From: Gluconacetobacter tumulisoli
GTDB lineage: Bacteria > Pseudomonadota > Alphaproteobacteria > Acetobacterales > Acetobacteraceae
DNA length: 64,000 bases
Direction of reading: 5' to 3'
NCBI RefSeq assembly: GCF_014174155.1
Contig: NZ_JABEQM010000014.1
Coordinates: forward strand, 1 to 64,000
This document shows, piece by piece, positions 30,362-41,773 of the stretch (its first letter is position 1; each line of letters opens with the position of its first letter). The notes under the pieces are model-generated. The model ran no database searches. It saw only the letters and a list, made by a program, of their open reading frames with translations, and was not told the DNA's origin. The position numbers were made by a program, and so were the translations under genes.

Positions 30362-31027
30362 TCATCGCGGCAACTTCAGTCCCTGGCGGGATTCGTGCGC
30401 CTTCTCGTCGCCCGGAAGGGTCAGGATGCCTTCCCAGGGCGATTCGAAATCGAAATTGCGGAAATCCTGCGTCAGCCTGACGGGCTCGTAGACAACCTGG
30501 CGCCGGTCCTCGTCGTATCGCACCTCGACATAGCCGGTCAGCGGGAAGTCCTTGCGCAGCGGATGCCCCTCGAACCCGTAATCGGTCAGGATCCGGCGCA
30601 AATCCGGCTGGCCGGAGAACAGGACGCCGAACAGATCGTAGCATTCGCGCTCCCACCACGTAGCAGCGGCCCACAGATGATGGACCGACGGCACCGGCGA
30701 CGTTTCGTCGGTCGTGACGATCACGCGAATCCGATGGTTAAGCGACACCGACAGCAAATTGTAGACGACGTCGAATCGCTCGGCCCGTTCGGGGAAATCC
30801 ACCCCGCACAGATCCATCATCTGCTCGCAGGCATAGCGCGGGTCGTCGCGCAACAGAGTCATCAGGGCGATCAACTGGTCACGCGTGGTGCGCACCACCA
30901 GTTCCCCTCCCTCGATCGCCGCAGAGCGGATGCCCGGCACGGCGGTGGACAACGCGAACGCCAGGGATCCCAGGGTCCCGCGTGCCCGGGTCGCCCCGGA
31001 CATCAGATCGTTTCCGATATCAGCCAC
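30362..31027 (-). CDS. nuoC: NADH-quinone oxidoreductase subunit C
   Basis: NuoC is the 30-kDa peripheral-arm subunit that supports NuoD. The protein of up to 221 residues has the signature [20 protein letters not shown], then [19 protein letters not shown]. The reading chosen starts at GTG 31027, overlapping the nuoB stop by eight bases. An ATG at 31003 with GGAAACG before it would give 213 residues and is about equally likely. Confidence 0.93.
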   Translation of the reverse strand: MADIGNDLMSGATRARGTLGSLAFALSTAVPGIRSAAIEGGELVVRTTRDQLIALMTLLRDDPRYACEQMMDLCGVDFPERAERFDVVYNLLSVSLNHRIRVIVTTDETSPVPSVHHLWAAATWWERECYDLFGVLFSGQPDLRRILTDYGFEGHPLRKDFPLTGYVEVRYDEDRRQVVYEPVRLTQDFRNFDFESPWEGILTLPGDEKAHESRQGLKLPR

Positions 31028-31595
31028 GGAGAATCGTCCCTGTCCTGCGGATTTTCTTCTGCAATTGCAGGATGCCGTAGATCAGGGCCTCGGCCGTCGG
31101 CGGGCACCCGGGGACATAGACATCCACCGGAACGATCCGGTCGCATCCGCGCACCACGGAATAGGAATAATGGTAATAGCCGCCGCCATTGGCGCAGGAT
31201 CCCATCGAAATGACCCAGCGCGGCTCGGCCATCTGGTCGTAGACCCGGCGCAGGGCCGGCGCCATCTTGTTGGTCAGCGTGCCGGCGACGATCATCACGT
31301 CCGACTGGCGCGGCGACCCGCGGGGAATGATGCCCATGCGGTCCAGATCATAGCGCGGCATGTAGGCGTGGATCATCTCCACCGCGCAGCAGGCCAGGCC
31401 GAAGGACATCGGCCACAGGCTGCCCGTCCGTCCCCAGTTCACCAGCTTGTCGAGATTGGCGACGACGAAACCCTTTTCGGTGATCTCACCGGTGATGCCC
31501 TTGATGACGGCGTCCTGTTCCGGTCCCGGCGGCAGCATTTCCCGGTTCCAGGCAATGGCATCCTGCCCCTCGCCCGTCGCTTTGGCGGTGCTCAT
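31020..31595 (-). CDS. nuoB: NADH-quinone oxidoreductase subunit B
   Basis: NuoB holds cluster N2, which passes electrons to quinone. The 191-residue protein has C69 and C70 ([10 protein letters not shown]), C134 ([18 protein letters not shown]) and C164 ([12 protein letters not shown]). The ATG at 31595 has GGAGGAGAG about eight bases upstream. A GTG at 31616 precedes that ribosome binding site and is rejected. nuoA ends 25 bp upstream. Confidence 0.97.
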   Translation of the reverse strand: MSTAKATGEGQDAIAWNREMLPPGPEQDAVIKGITGEITEKGFVVANLDKLVNWGRTGSLWPMSFGLACCAVEMIHAYMPRYDLDRMGIIPRGSPRQSDVMIVAGTLTNKMAPALRRVYDQMAEPRWVISMGSCANGGGYYHYSYSVVRGCDRIVPVDVYVPGCPPTAEALIYGILQLQKKIRRTGTILRG

Positions 31596-31620
31596 GCGTG
31601 TCTCTCCTCCGCGCACGTCC

Positions 31621-31986
31621 TCAATCCCAGTCCAGTGCGCCCTTGCACCATTCGTAGATGAACCCGACCGTCAGGATGCCCAGGAACCCCATCATGGACA
31701 GGAAGCCGAACAGGCCGATCCGCGACAGGCTGACCGCCCAGGGAAACAGGAAGGCGACCTCGAGGTCGAAGATGATGAACAGGATCGCGACAAGATAGAA
31801 GCGCACATCGAAACGACGCCGCGCGTCATCGAAGGCCTCGAATCCACATTCGTAGGCCGAAACCTTCTCCGCATAGGGCTTCTGGTGCCCGAACAGCAGG
31901 GAGCTTCCCAACATCGCGCCGGCAATGACGACGGCGATCACAGCGAAGACAAGGATCGGAAAGTAATCCGCGATGACGGACTGCAT
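31621..31986 (-). CDS. nuoA: NADH-quinone oxidoreductase subunit A
   Basis: NuoA is a three-helix membrane subunit near the quinone channel. The 121-residue protein has the conserved loop [20 protein letters not shown] and the helix [20 protein letters not shown]. The ATG at 31986 is preceded by GGGGAAG. This is the first gene of the nuo operon, and the promoter should lie in the 256 bp between it and tRNA-Asp. Confidence 0.97.
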   Translation of the reverse strand: MQSVIADYFPILVFAVIAVVIAGAMLGSSLLFGHQKPYAEKVSAYECGFEAFDDARRRFDVRFYLVAILFIIFDLEVAFLFPWAVSLSRIGLFGFLSMMGFLGILTVGFIYEWCKGALDWD

Positions 31987-32242
31987 GATGCTTCCCCTGA
32001 CCTGGTGGCACGCCATTCGGCGTCATGACGAAACAGGGCTTCGACATGCAGGAAGGTTAGACCCAACCTTCCGATGCGAACAGTGTGCGATGCACCATGG
32101 GGATAGGAACATTACCGTGATGACGGGGAAACGTTACACGGATACGCGCGTTAACCGCGAATTACTTTCGCCGGCCCGGGGTTTTCATTTGATTATTGGG
32201 GCGGAAAGTAATTTTCCGAACATACGGTCGACAAGACGACCG
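31987..32242 (-). promoter_or_regulatory. nuo operon leader with two inverted repeats
   Basis: This non-coding stretch lies between tRNA-Asp and nuoA. An 8-bp perfect inverted repeat (GGAAGGTT-agaccc-AACCTTCC, 32051-32072) sits about 65 bp before the nuoA start. A second, imperfect one pairs GAATTACTTTCGCC at 32159-32172 with GGCGGAAAGTAATTTT near 32199-32214, in an A/T-rich island unlike the surroundings. Either could be an operator, a leader structure, or the end of the tRNA transcript. I could not assign -35 and -10 boxes. Confidence 0.45.
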
Positions 32243-32319
<77 letters not shown>

Positions 32320-32426
32320 GAAGGCGTGAGGCGGTGTTTAGCCATCCCCCCCGATCACGTCAACCGACGCGACGGAAGTTTTTGGCGCTGCCCCCCATGG
32401 AGCGGATCCATCGGGACTGAATATCG

Positions 32427-32501
32427 TGGTGGGCGATGACGGGATCGAACCGCCGACCCTCTCGGTGTAAACGAGACGCTCTACCGCTGAGCTAATCGCC
32501 C
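32427..32501 (-). tRNA. tRNA-Val (UAC)
   Basis: The 75-base minus-strand sequence has acceptor GGGCGAT/ATCGCCC, a D-arm TAGCTCAGCGGTAGAGC, and anticodon loop TTTACAC between CTCG and CGAG. The anticodon is TAC. The T-loop is GTTCGAT, and CCA is encoded after discriminator A. It lies 107 bp upstream of tRNA-Asp on the same strand. Confidence 0.97.
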
Positions 32502-32582
32502 GCAAGACGGGGTATGCAAGACAGGAGGACCATGACGCGGCGCCAGGCCGGCATGGCCCCCCTTTTCGAAATCAGCGCGTGA

Positions 32583-32867
32583 TCAGCTCACGGCTTCCTT
32601 CAGGTTCTTGCCCGGCTTGAAACGGACGGAGGTGGACGCCGGAATGTCGATTTCCTCACCCGTGCGGGGATTGCGGCCCTTGGCAGCCTTGCGCGTCGCG
32701 GTGACGAACGTTCCGAAGCCGACCAGACGGACCTCCTGCTTCTTGGACAGGGCCTTCTCGATCGCGCTGAACACGGCATCGACCACTTCGCCCGCCTTCG
32801 CCTTCGGCAGATCGGCGTCGTCGGCCACAGCGGCGACGAGTTCCTGCTTGTTAAGTGGCTTCTCCAT
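32583..32867 (-). CDS. hupB: DNA-binding protein HU (beta type)
   Basis: HU is a small dimeric nucleoid protein that bends DNA. The 94-residue product has the N-terminal MEKPLNKQELVAAVADDA and the DNA-binding arm signature GRNPRTGEEIDIPA, ending with RFKPGKNLKEAV. The ATG at 32867 has AAAGAAAGG upstream. In-frame codons further upstream are Arg-rich and not HU-like. It follows lon on the same strand, the frequent lon-hupB order of proteobacteria. Confidence 0.96.
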   Translation of the reverse strand: MEKPLNKQELVAAVADDADLPKAKAGEVVDAVFSAIEKALSKKQEVRLVGFGTFVTATRKAAKGRNPRTGEEIDIPASTSVRFKPGKNLKEAVS

Positions 32868-32931
32868 TTTACGCCTTTCTTTAGCTGCGCGCGCGCCGGG
32901 ACCAGATGATCGCCTGCGCCGCATTGCGCCG

Positions 32932-32960
32932 CACTATGCAGCCGTTTCCCGTCGCGTCAA
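32932..32960 (-). promoter_or_regulatory. Possible hupB promoter
   Basis: On the minus strand TTGACG (32960-32955) is followed after 16 bases by CATAGT (32938-32933), about 65 bp before the hupB start. The -35 box is good and the -10 box only fair. It sits just past a G/C-rich hairpin region that follows lon. Confidence 0.4.
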
Positions 32961-33028
32961 CCGACCTTCCCCCCCGATCCGGCGGTAAACTCCGACAAAC
33001 CGGGGGGGCTGGTGCGTTTTTGACACAT

Positions 33029-35524
33029 TCAATGCGGCAGGGATGAGGCAGCCATTCCCGCAGCCGATGCCGGGGCGACAGGCTCGGGCGCTTCGGTCCA
33101 TTCAATCGGCTCGGGGCGCGTGACCAGCGCCTGCCCGATCACTTCATCGACATGGGCAACCGGCAGGATCGTCAGGTTTTTCTTCACCGCCTCCGGTATG
33201 TCCACCAGGTCCTTTTCGTTGTCCTTGGGGATGAAGACCGTCTTGATGCCCGCGCGGTGCGCGGCCAACAGCTTCTCCTTCAGGCCGCCGATGGCCAGGA
33301 CCCGGCCGCGCAGCGTGATCTCGCCCGTCATCGCCACGTCGCGTCGGACCGGAATTCCCGTCAGGACGCTGACCAGCGACGTCGCCATCGCGATTCCCGC
33401 CGACGGCCCGTCCTTCGGCGTCGCGCCCTCGGGCACGTGGACATGCAGGTCGCGCTTCTCGAACAGGGTCGGCTTGATGCCGAACGTCACCGACCGGCTC
33501 CGGACATAGGACAGGGCTGCCGCCACGCTTTCCTGCATGACGTCGCCCAGCTTGCCCGTCTGCTTGATCGCGCCCTTGCCGGGCACCATCACGCTTTCGA
33601 TGGTCAAGATCTCGCCGCCCACCTCGGTCCAGGCCAGGCCGGTCACGACGCCGACCATGTCCTCGGCTTCGGTCTCACCATAGCGGAACCGCTTCACCCC
33701 GGCATATTTCTCCAGGTTGCTGGAGGTGATGGCGACCTTCTTGGCCTTGCCGGCAACGATCTCGCGTACCGCCTTGCGGGCCAGGGTCGCGATCTCGCGC
33801 TCCAGGTTCCGCACACCGGCCTCGCGGGTGTAGCTGCGGACCAGTTCGCGCAACGCGTCGTCGCTGACCGACCATTCGTCCGCGCGCAGGCTGTGGGCCT
33901 CGCCCTGCTTGCCCAGAAGATGCCGCTTGGCGATCTCCACCTTCTCGTCCTCGGTGTAGCCCGACAGACGGATGACCTCCATCCGGTCCAGCAGGGGCTG
34001 CGGCATGTTCAGGCTGTTGGCCGTGGTGACGAACATGACGTCGGACAGGTCGTAATCCACCTCCAGGTAATGGTCGGCGAAAGTGGAATTCTGCTCGGGA
34101 TCCAGGACCTCCAGCAGCGCCGAGGACGGGTCCCCGCGCCAGTCGGCGCCCAGCTTGTCGATCTCGTCCAGCAGGAACAGCGGGTTGGACGACTTGGCCT
34201 TCTTCATGCCCTGGATGATCTTGCCGGGCATCGAACCGATATAGGTACGCCGGTGGCCACGGATCTCGGCCTCGTCCCGCACGCCGCCCAGGGACATCCG
34301 CACGTAATGCCGTCCGGTTGCCTTGGCGATCGAACGCGCCAGCGACGTCTTGCCGACGCCGGGCGGTCCCACGAGGCAGAGAATCGGCCCCTTGATCTTC
34401 TGCGCCCGGCTCTGGACCGCCAGATATTCCAGGATCCGCTCCTTGACCTTCTCCAGCCCGTAATGGTCGGTATCCAGCACCTTCTCGGCTTCCTGCAGGT
34501 CGCGCCGCACCTTCGAGCGCTTCTTCCACGGAATGCTGACGATCCAGTCCAGATAATTGCGCACCACGGTCGATTCGGCCGACATCGGGCTCATGGTCCG
34601 CAGCTTCTTCAGCTCGGCCAGCGCCTTGTCACGCGCTTCCTTGGGCAGGCGGGTCTTGGCGATCCGCTCTTCCATTTCGGCGGCTTCGTCCTTGCCTTCC
34701 TCGCCCTCGCCCAGTTCCTTCTGGATCGCCTTCAGCTGCTCGTTCAGATAGTACTCGCGCTGCGTCTTCTCCATCTGCCGCTTGACGCGGTTGCGGATGC
34801 GCTTTTCGACCTGCAGGACGCCGATTTCGGCCTCCATATGCGCGAACACACGTTCCAGCCTGGCATTGACGCCGGGAATTTCCAGGATTTCCTGCTTCTC
34901 GGCGATCTTCAGGTTCAGATGGCTGGCGATCGTGTCAGCAAGCTTCGACAGGTCCTCGATCTGGTTCAGCGAGACCAGGACCTCGGGCGCGATCTTCTTG
35001 TTCAGCTTGATATACTGTTCGAACTGCGACACCACTGTGCGGCCCAGGGCCTCACCCTCGCTGCCGGACGCCGGGTCTTCCTCGACCGGCTCGATCTCGG
35101 CCTCGAAATGGCCGTCGATATCGTGCAGCGCGGTGATGCGCGCCCGGCGCCCACCTTCGACCAGCACCTTCACCGTGCCGTCGGGCAACTTCAGCAATTG
35201 CAGGATCGTCGAGACGGTGCCGTAGCGATAGATGTCCTCGGCCGACGGATCGTCCTGCGAGGCGTTCTTCTGCGCGACCAGCAGGATCTGCTTGTCATGC
35301 TTGGTTACCGCCTCCAGCGCGCGGACCGATTTCTCGCGTCCGACGAACAGGGGGACAATCATATGGGGAAAGACGACGATGTCGCGCAGCGGCAGTACCG
35401 CCATCGTGTCGGCACCGGAGAGCGCGACCTCGTTGCCCTCGTCGACGGTTTCAGGACGGGGGGCGGTACCCTCCGCGTCCTGTGCACCGGCAGGACCGCG
35501 ATCAAGCCGTTCGGAATCGGGCAT
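33029..35524 (-). CDS. lon: ATP-dependent protease Lon
   Basis: Lon is a cytosolic AAA+ serine-lysine protease for damaged and regulatory proteins. The 831-residue protein has an N-terminal substrate domain ([20 protein letters not shown]), Walker [10 protein letters not shown], and a protease domain with catalytic S708 ([14 protein letters not shown]) and K751 ([14 protein letters not shown]). A Pro/Ala-rich tail follows. AGGAGGT lies about ten bases before the ATG at 35524. It sits after clpX, the standard tig-clpP-clpX-lon-hup order. Confidence 0.98.
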   Translation of the reverse strand: MPDSERLDRGPAGAQDAEGTAPRPETVDEGNEVALSGADTMAVLPLRDIVVFPHMIVPLFVGREKSVRALEAVTKHDKQILLVAQKNASQDDPSAEDIYRYGTVSTILQLLKLPDGTVKVLVEGGRRARITALHDIDGHFEAEIEPVEEDPASGSEGEALGRTVVSQFEQYIKLNKKIAPEVLVSLNQIEDLSKLADTIASHLNLKIAEKQEILEIPGVNARLERVFAHMEAEIGVLQVEKRIRNRVKRQMEKTQREYYLNEQLKAIQKELGEGEEGKDEAAEMEERIAKTRLPKEARDKALAELKKLRTMSPMSAESTVVRNYLDWIVSIPWKKRSKVRRDLQEAEKVLDTDHYGLEKVKERILEYLAVQSRAQKIKGPILCLVGPPGVGKTSLARSIAKATGRHYVRMSLGGVRDEAEIRGHRRTYIGSMPGKIIQGMKKAKSSNPLFLLDEIDKLGADWRGDPSSALLEVLDPEQNSTFADHYLEVDYDLSDVMFVTTANSLNMPQPLLDRMEVIRLSGYTEDEKVEIAKRHLLGKQGEAHSLRADEWSVSDDALRELVRSYTREAGVRNLEREIATLARKAVREIVAGKAKKVAITSSNLEKYAGVKRFRYGETEAEDMVGVVTGLAWTEVGGEILTIESVMVPGKGAIKQTGKLGDVMQESVAAALSYVRSRSVTFGIKPTLFEKRDLHVHVPEGATPKDGPSAGIAMATSLVSVLTGIPVRRDVAMTGEITLRGRVLAIGGLKEKLLAAHRAGIKTVFIPKDNEKDLVDIPEAVKKNLTILPVAHVDEVIGQALVTRPEPIEWTEAPEPVAPASAAGMAASSLPH

Positions 35525-35735
35525 GTAGTTTGACCTCCTGAAGGACGATCCCGGGCCGGCATCCACAAAAGGCCTGCTCCGCCCGGCGTGTCACATTTGC
35601 GACCACTCAAGACACCATGTCGTCATGCGGAACCGTAACGGCAAGGTCCCGGGGCGATATGGAAGACGACAGGACAAACCGGCCCCTCCCGGGGCGGCAC
35701 GCCGCCGCCGGGATTTCGGGCCGATCCGGAAAGGC

Positions 35736-36995
<1,260 letters not shown>

Positions 36996-37132
36996 AACCG
37001 CTCCTACCCCCGGCGTTCCAGGGCGCATCGCGCCCGGACCGGGATCGAAAATCCTGCCTCAGGTCAGGGCCTGCTTCAACCCTGCCCAAGCAGACGGACG
37101 CCGCCAAGACAAAAAAGCGCGCCCGCTTTCCC

Positions 37133-37771
37133 TCAACTCTTGGCCGGGGACGGGGCCGCGTGGTTGCGCACCACCTCGTCCACGATGCCGAAGGCCTGCG
37201 CCTCCTCGGCCGACATGTAGCTGTCGCGCTCCAGTCGGCGCTCGATATCCTCGAGCGACTGGCCGGTATGGGTCTCGTAGATCTCGTTCAGGCGCTGGCG
37301 GATCGTCAGGATCTCGCGCGCCTGGATCTCGATGTCGCTGGCCTGCCCCTGCGCGCCGCCCGAAGGCTGGTGCACCATCACGCGCGCGTTCGGCAGGGCG
37401 AAGCGACGCCCCTTCTCACCGCCCGCCAGCAGCAACGACCCCATCGACGCCGCCTGCCCGATGCACACGGTGCTGACGGGGCTGCGGATATACTGCATGG
37501 TATCGTAGATCGCGAGCCCGGCCGACACCACGCCGCCCGGGCTGTTGATGTAGAACGAGATCTCCTTGGTGGGGTTCACGCTCTCGAGATACAAAAGCTG
37601 CGCCGACACCAGGGAGGCAACCTGGTCGTAGACCGGCCCGGTCAGGAAGATGATCCGTTCCTGCAGCAGGCGGGAATAAATATCGAAGGCCCGTTCCCCG
37701 CGGGAGGTCTGCTCGACCACCATGGGTACTAGGGCGTTGCTGAAGATCTCCACGGGATCCCGATCCCTCAT
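37133..37771 (-). CDS. clpP: ATP-dependent Clp protease proteolytic subunit ClpP
   Basis: ClpP is the tetradecameric serine peptidase that degrades substrates delivered by ClpX. The 212-residue protein has the triad S109 ([12 protein letters not shown]), H134 ([10 protein letters not shown]) and D183 (LERDSYMS). The family start [12 protein letters not shown] is at 37771. Upstream in-frame codons do not resemble ClpP. Confidence 0.98.
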   Translation of the reverse strand: MRDRDPVEIFSNALVPMVVEQTSRGERAFDIYSRLLQERIIFLTGPVYDQVASLVSAQLLYLESVNPTKEISFYINSPGGVVSAGLAIYDTMQYIRSPVSTVCIGQAASMGSLLLAGGEKGRRFALPNARVMVHQPSGGAQGQASDIEIQAREILTIRQRLNEIYETHTGQSLEDIERRLERDSYMSAEEAQAFGIVDEVVRNHAAPSPAKS

Positions 37772-37949
37772 AGTCTCAATTCCCGTTCCTGAAACGCGAA
37801 GACCCGACGCACCGTCCCCGTAACATCCTGGGCGCCGATTTGACGGCATCGGACGGGGGGCAGTGGCCGGGTCGTTCCCCGGTTACCCTGAACAAGATAG
37901 AGATAAACCGCGCGGATACCACCCCACCGCCATCATTTCACGGCGATAA

Positions 37950-38000
37950 TTCCGGGGCCGCGCGGCCGATCCCCGGCCCCGGAACCCCGCGAATCGCGGG
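37950..38000 (-). promoter_or_regulatory. Paired GC-rich hairpins between tig and clpP
   Basis: Perfect 11-bp arms at 37950-37960 and 37974-37984 enclose 13 bases. Beside them is a small hairpin CCCGCG-AAT-CGCGGG at 37986-38000. They lie 28-78 bp after the tig stop. There is no T-run, so they are more likely an attenuator or an mRNA end stabiliser than a strong terminator. The remaining 180 bp to clpP should hold its promoter. Confidence 0.5.
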
Positions 38001-38027
38001 CCGGAGCCGTCCACAGGGTTCGGGCGA

Positions 38028-39362
38028 TCAGAGATCCGCGGGCGGAATCTCGGCCAGTTCCTCGGGCGTCACGTCCTTGTCCTCGACGGTCGCGAGTTCG
38101 ATCACGTAGTCGACGACCTTGTTCTCGAAGATCGGGCCGCGCAGGCTCTCGGCGGCCTGCGGGTTCTTGCGGAAGAACTCGAACACCGCCTGTTCCTGGC
38201 CCGGATAGCGCATCGCCTCGGCACGGATGGCCTGCAGCATCTCGTCCTGCGTCACGCTGATGGCGTTGACGCGGCCGATCTCGGCCAGCAGAAGGCCCAG
38301 CTTCACCCGGCGTTCCGCGATCTTGCGGTAGTCGGAACGCAGGGTTTCCTCGTCCTTCTCCTTGTCCTCGTCGTCCATCTGGCCGGCCTTGCGATCGGAC
38401 TCGACGCGCTGCCAGATCTGGGCGAACTCGGCCTCGACCATGCCCTGCGGGGCCTCGAAATCGGTCTTTTCGGCCAGCGCGTCCAGCAGCTCGCGCTTGA
38501 TGCGCAGCCGCGACAGCTGCTCGTATTCCTGCTCGACCTGCTTGGTGATCAGCTCGCGGACCTGCTCCAGCCCCTCGAAGCCGATCTTCTTCGCCAGGTC
38601 GTCGTCGATCGCGACATCGACCGGACGCTTCAGCTCCTTCGCCGTGATGTCGAAGGTGGCTTCCTTGCCGGCCAGGTTCTCGGCCGAATAATCGGCCGGG
38701 AAAGTCACGGTGATCACCTTCTCCTCGCCCGGGGACATGCCCTCGATCTGCTCGGCGAAGCCGGGGATGAAGCCCGCGCCACCGATCTCGACGGTCACGT
38801 CCTGCGCGGTGCCGCCGTCGAAGGCCACGCCGTCGACCTTGCCGACGAAATCGACCACGACCACGTCACCCTGGGCGGCGGGACGGACTTCCTCGATGGC
38901 CTCGAAGCTGCGCTGGCGGCTGGCGATGTCCTTCAGCGCCTTGTCGACCGTCTCGGCATCCGGGGTCGCCTTCAGGCGGGTCAGGGTCAGGGTGGACAGG
39001 TCCGGCTGCGCGATCTCGGGCAGCAATTCCATCTCGACCTTGAATTCCAGATCGCCCGCGGCGGACTCGGCGTCCGACACCAGGTCGACGCGCGGCTGGG
39101 TCGCCGGGCGCAGGCCACGCTCGTCCAGCAGCGCGCGCGTGGCGTCGCTGACCGCCTGCTCCAGCACTTCGCCCTGCACGGCGGCGCCGTAGCGCTGCTT
39201 GACGATGCTCATCGGCACCTTGCCGGGACGGAAGCCCGGCAGGCTCATCGATTGGCCCAGTTCCTTCAGGCGGGCCGTCCGCTTGCTCTCCAGGTCGCCG
39301 GAGGGCACGGTGACGGTGAACCCGCGCTTCAGGCCATCGGAAAGCGTTTCAGTAACCTGCAT
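38028..39362 (-). CDS. tig: Trigger factor
   Basis: Trigger factor is the ribosome-bound chaperone and prolyl isomerase that meets nascent chains. The protein has the ribosome-binding signature SLPGFRPGKVPMSIVKQRYG, then the FKBP-like PPIase domain (GDVVVVDFVGKVDGVAFDGG), and a long helical C-terminal domain. The ATG at 39362 (MQVTETLSDGLKRG) matches the family N-terminus and gives 444 residues with AGAGG 13 bases upstream. An ATG at 39374 would add four residues but leaves no spacing to that site. Confidence 0.96.
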   Translation of the reverse strand: MQVTETLSDGLKRGFTVTVPSGDLESKRTARLKELGQSMSLPGFRPGKVPMSIVKQRYGAAVQGEVLEQAVSDATRALLDERGLRPATQPRVDLVSDAESAAGDLEFKVEMELLPEIAQPDLSTLTLTRLKATPDAETVDKALKDIASRQRSFEAIEEVRPAAQGDVVVVDFVGKVDGVAFDGGTAQDVTVEIGGAGFIPGFAEQIEGMSPGEEKVITVTFPADYSAENLAGKEATFDITAKELKRPVDVAIDDDLAKKIGFEGLEQVRELITKQVEQEYEQLSRLRIKRELLDALAEKTDFEAPQGMVEAEFAQIWQRVESDRKAGQMDDEDKEKDEETLRSDYRKIAERRVKLGLLLAEIGRVNAISVTQDEMLQAIRAEAMRYPGQEQAVFEFFRKNPQAAESLRGPIFENKVVDYVIELATVEDKDVTPEELAEIPPADL

Positions 39363-39456
39363 CTGCCAGGCCATCCTCTCGGTCAGAACTCTTGTAAAAA
39401 ACGTGCATGACCCACCGGACCGGCGACGTCCACACGCAAAAGGCGATTGCCGGGGC

Positions 39457-39541
<85 letters not shown>

Positions 39542-39631
39542 ACGATGCCCGGGCCTCAAGCGCGCGGCTTTAGCGCACGCCGTCCGATCCGGCAAGCCGA
39601 CAATGCCGCGACCGGCGGCGCTTCCCGGGCG

Positions 39632-41080
39632 CTATTCCCCCACCGCCGGGGCCTGCCCCGCCAGCAGCGCCGCCCGTTCGCGCGCCGCCCCCAGGTGACG
39701 ATCGAACTGTTCGGCCACCGGCCAGGGGCCGGCCTTCATCCCGGCCTCGCCATGCAACCAGACGCCGGCGCAGGCCGCCTGCCAGGCCTCCATGCCCGCC
39801 GCCAGCATCGTGGCGATCACCCCCGTCAGCGTGTCGCCCGATCCGGCGGTGGCCAGGGCGGTGGATGCGTGGCGGTTGATGGCGGCCCGTCCGTCGTGGG
39901 CGGCGATCACGGTATCCGGCCCTTTCAGCACGACCACCCCCCCGATCCGCACCGCCGCCGCGCGCGCGGCGGCCAGCCGGTCGGGGCCGGGCGCACCGAA
40001 GACCCGGGCGAATTCGCCGGCGTGCGGGGTGATCACCGCCGCCCCGCGCAGCAGGTCCGGCCGGTCCGCCGCCAGCAGGAACGCCCCGGCATCGGCCAGG
40101 ACCGTCCGCCCCGCCCCCAGCAGCAGCGGCAGCGCACGCCCGACCTCGCCAACCTCCAGGCCCGGCCCACATACCCATACCGCGCGCCGATGGTCGGCCA
40201 GCAGCTCTTCCAGCCCCTGCCCGTCCACCACCAGCCCGGGATCACCCAGCCGGTACAGGTCGGCAGCATCCCCCGCCGCCAGCCGCACCAGCCCGGCCCC
40301 GGCCGCCCGGGCGCCGGCCGCCGCCAGCCGGGCGGCCCCGGGCATCGACGCCCCCCCGCAGATGCTGACGACGCCGCGCGTATATTTATGGCTGTCGGCC
40401 GCATCCGTCGGCACGTGCCACAGGCCCGGCTCGTTCCGCCAGGTTCGGACCGTCACCGCGTCCCATACCGCGTCCGGCATGCCGATATCGGCCACCAACA
40501 GGCGGCCCAGCATATCCCGGCCTGGCAGCAGCAGATGCCCGGGCTTGGCGCGGACGAACGTGACCGTCATCTCGGCACGGGGGGCATAGCCGCGCACCGC
40601 ACCGGTCGCCCCGTCGATGCCGCTGGGCATGTCCACCGCAACGATGCGCCGCGCCGCGCCCAGCACCCGCGCCACGGCGTCATCGATATCGCGGCTCAGC
40701 CCCGCGCCGAACACGGCATCGACCACCAGGTCGGCCCGCGCGGCCTCGGCCGCCGCGAAGGGGACGACCGGCCCCCGCCACAGCGACGCGGCCCGAGCCG
40801 CGTCGCCGCCTGGGCGCGGAGGCGACAGGGCGGCGACGGCGACGGGCCAGCCGGCCTCGGCCAGGCGGCGCGCGGTCACGTAGCCGTCCCCCCCGTTGCT
40901 GCCCGGCCCGCACAGCACCAGGACCCGGCATGGCGTGACATGCCGCAGCATGGCGCGTGCAACGGCACGCCCGGCATGTTCCATCAGGTCGCGCACCGGC
41001 ACGATGCGGCTGGCGACGGCATCGATCTGCGCCATCTGCGCGGGGTCTGGAAGAAGAAGGGATGTGCTGGCCAGGTTCAT
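39632..41080 (-). CDS. nnr: Bifunctional NAD(P)HX epimerase / ADP-dependent NAD(P)HX dehydratase
   Basis: This enzyme repairs hydrated NADH and NADPH. The N-terminal half epimerises R- and S-NAD(P)HX (motif CGPGSNGGDGYVTARRL). The C-terminal half, a ribokinase-like fold, dehydrates it with ADP (ITPHAGEFARVFG, VVLKGPDTVIA, and TAGSGDTLTGVIA). The total is 482 residues. The ATG at 41080 has a poor ribosome binding site but gives the usual short lead before PDPAQMAQIDAVAS. Sequence composition is very G/C-rich, as in the neighbours. Confidence 0.94.
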   Translation of the reverse strand: MNLASTSLLLPDPAQMAQIDAVASRIVPVRDLMEHAGRAVARAMLRHVTPCRVLVLCGPGSNGGDGYVTARRLAEAGWPVAVAALSPPRPGGDAARAASLWRGPVVPFAAAEAARADLVVDAVFGAGLSRDIDDAVARVLGAARRIVAVDMPSGIDGATGAVRGYAPRAEMTVTFVRAKPGHLLLPGRDMLGRLLVADIGMPDAVWDAVTVRTWRNEPGLWHVPTDAADSHKYTRGVVSICGGASMPGAARLAAAGARAAGAGLVRLAAGDAADLYRLGDPGLVVDGQGLEELLADHRRAVWVCGPGLEVGEVGRALPLLLGAGRTVLADAGAFLLAADRPDLLRGAAVITPHAGEFARVFGAPGPDRLAAARAAAVRIGGVVVLKGPDTVIAAHDGRAAINRHASTALATAGSGDTLTGVIATMLAAGMEAWQAACAGVWLHGEAGMKAGPWPVAEQFDRHLGAARERAALLAGQAPAVGE

Positions 41081-41275
41081 CGGAAGATCAGACTCCGCTT
41101 GCCGTTCTGTTCGTACGATCCACCAGCACCGCCAGGACCTGAGGCCCGCCGCCGAAGCTTCGCTCGTGACGCGAATGGCTATCCCTTGCATGCCGGTCCG
41201 GAATTGGCGATCAAGCATATCATCGGCGCGCACGGCACGTCACGCGGGCCACCCTTCATTCCCAGCGGAGCAGAC

Positions 41276-41728
41276 ATGTCCCTCTCCATTCTCTGGAGCC
41301 TCGTGCTCGCGATTCATCTGACCGCAATGGCCGCCTGGGTCGGCGGCATGGTGTATGCGGTCTTCGTCCTGCGCCCCAGCCTGGGGCTGCTGGACGCGAC
41401 GCAGCGGGCGTCGGTGCATCTGCAGACGCTGGGACGCTTCTTTCGCATCGTCTGGCACACCATGCCGATGGTACTGGTCACCGGATGGCTGATGATCCTG
41501 CACGAAGGCGGATTCGCCGTGGTGCCGTGGCAGGTGAATGCGATGCAGCTTCTGGGCCTGGCGATGGCCGGGCTGTTCGCCCGGATCTATTTCGGCCCGT
41601 ACCAGAAGGCCCGCCGCGCCATCCGCCCCCAGCCCGCGACCTTCGACACCATCCGTTCGCTGGTCCTGACCAATATCGGCCTCGGCATCCTGACCATCCT
41701 GTCGGCCGCGATGGCGCGCGGCCTGTGA
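41276..41728 (+). CDS. Small four-helix membrane protein, CopD-like
   Basis: The 150-residue product has four predicted membrane helices. The N-terminal segment LVLAIHLTAMAAWVGGMVYA resembles the CopD/heme-related membrane protein group, with a histidine in TM1 and another in VWHTMPMVLVTGW. A role in copper or heme handling is possible but not shown. GCGGAG precedes the ATG at 41276. It is divergent from nnr, so 41081-41275 holds the promoters, and convergent with the GH15 gene 45 bp away. Confidence 0.7.
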   Translation: MSLSILWSLVLAIHLTAMAAWVGGMVYAVFVLRPSLGLLDATQRASVHLQTLGRFFRIVWHTMPMVLVTGWLMILHEGGFAVVPWQVNAMQLLGLAMAGLFARIYFGPYQKARRAIRPQPATFDTIRSLVLTNIGLGILTILSAAMARGL

Positions 41729-41773
41729 TGCAGGCCGCCCCCTGAAGGTCGGGCCGGCCTTCGGGGGCGGAGA

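Noticed and set aside
33152-35533. A 793-codon plus-strand frame opposite lon
   Set aside because: Same reason: it is a codon-bias shadow of a highly conserved gene.
35525-35735. Heat-shock promoter before lon
   Set aside because: A CTTGAG is present on the minus strand, but no matching -10 box at 13-18 bases was found.
39375-39456. Terminator for tRNA-Leu before tig
   Set aside because: A run of six T follows only a very weak stem, so I could not support a terminator. tRNA-Leu and tig may be read through.
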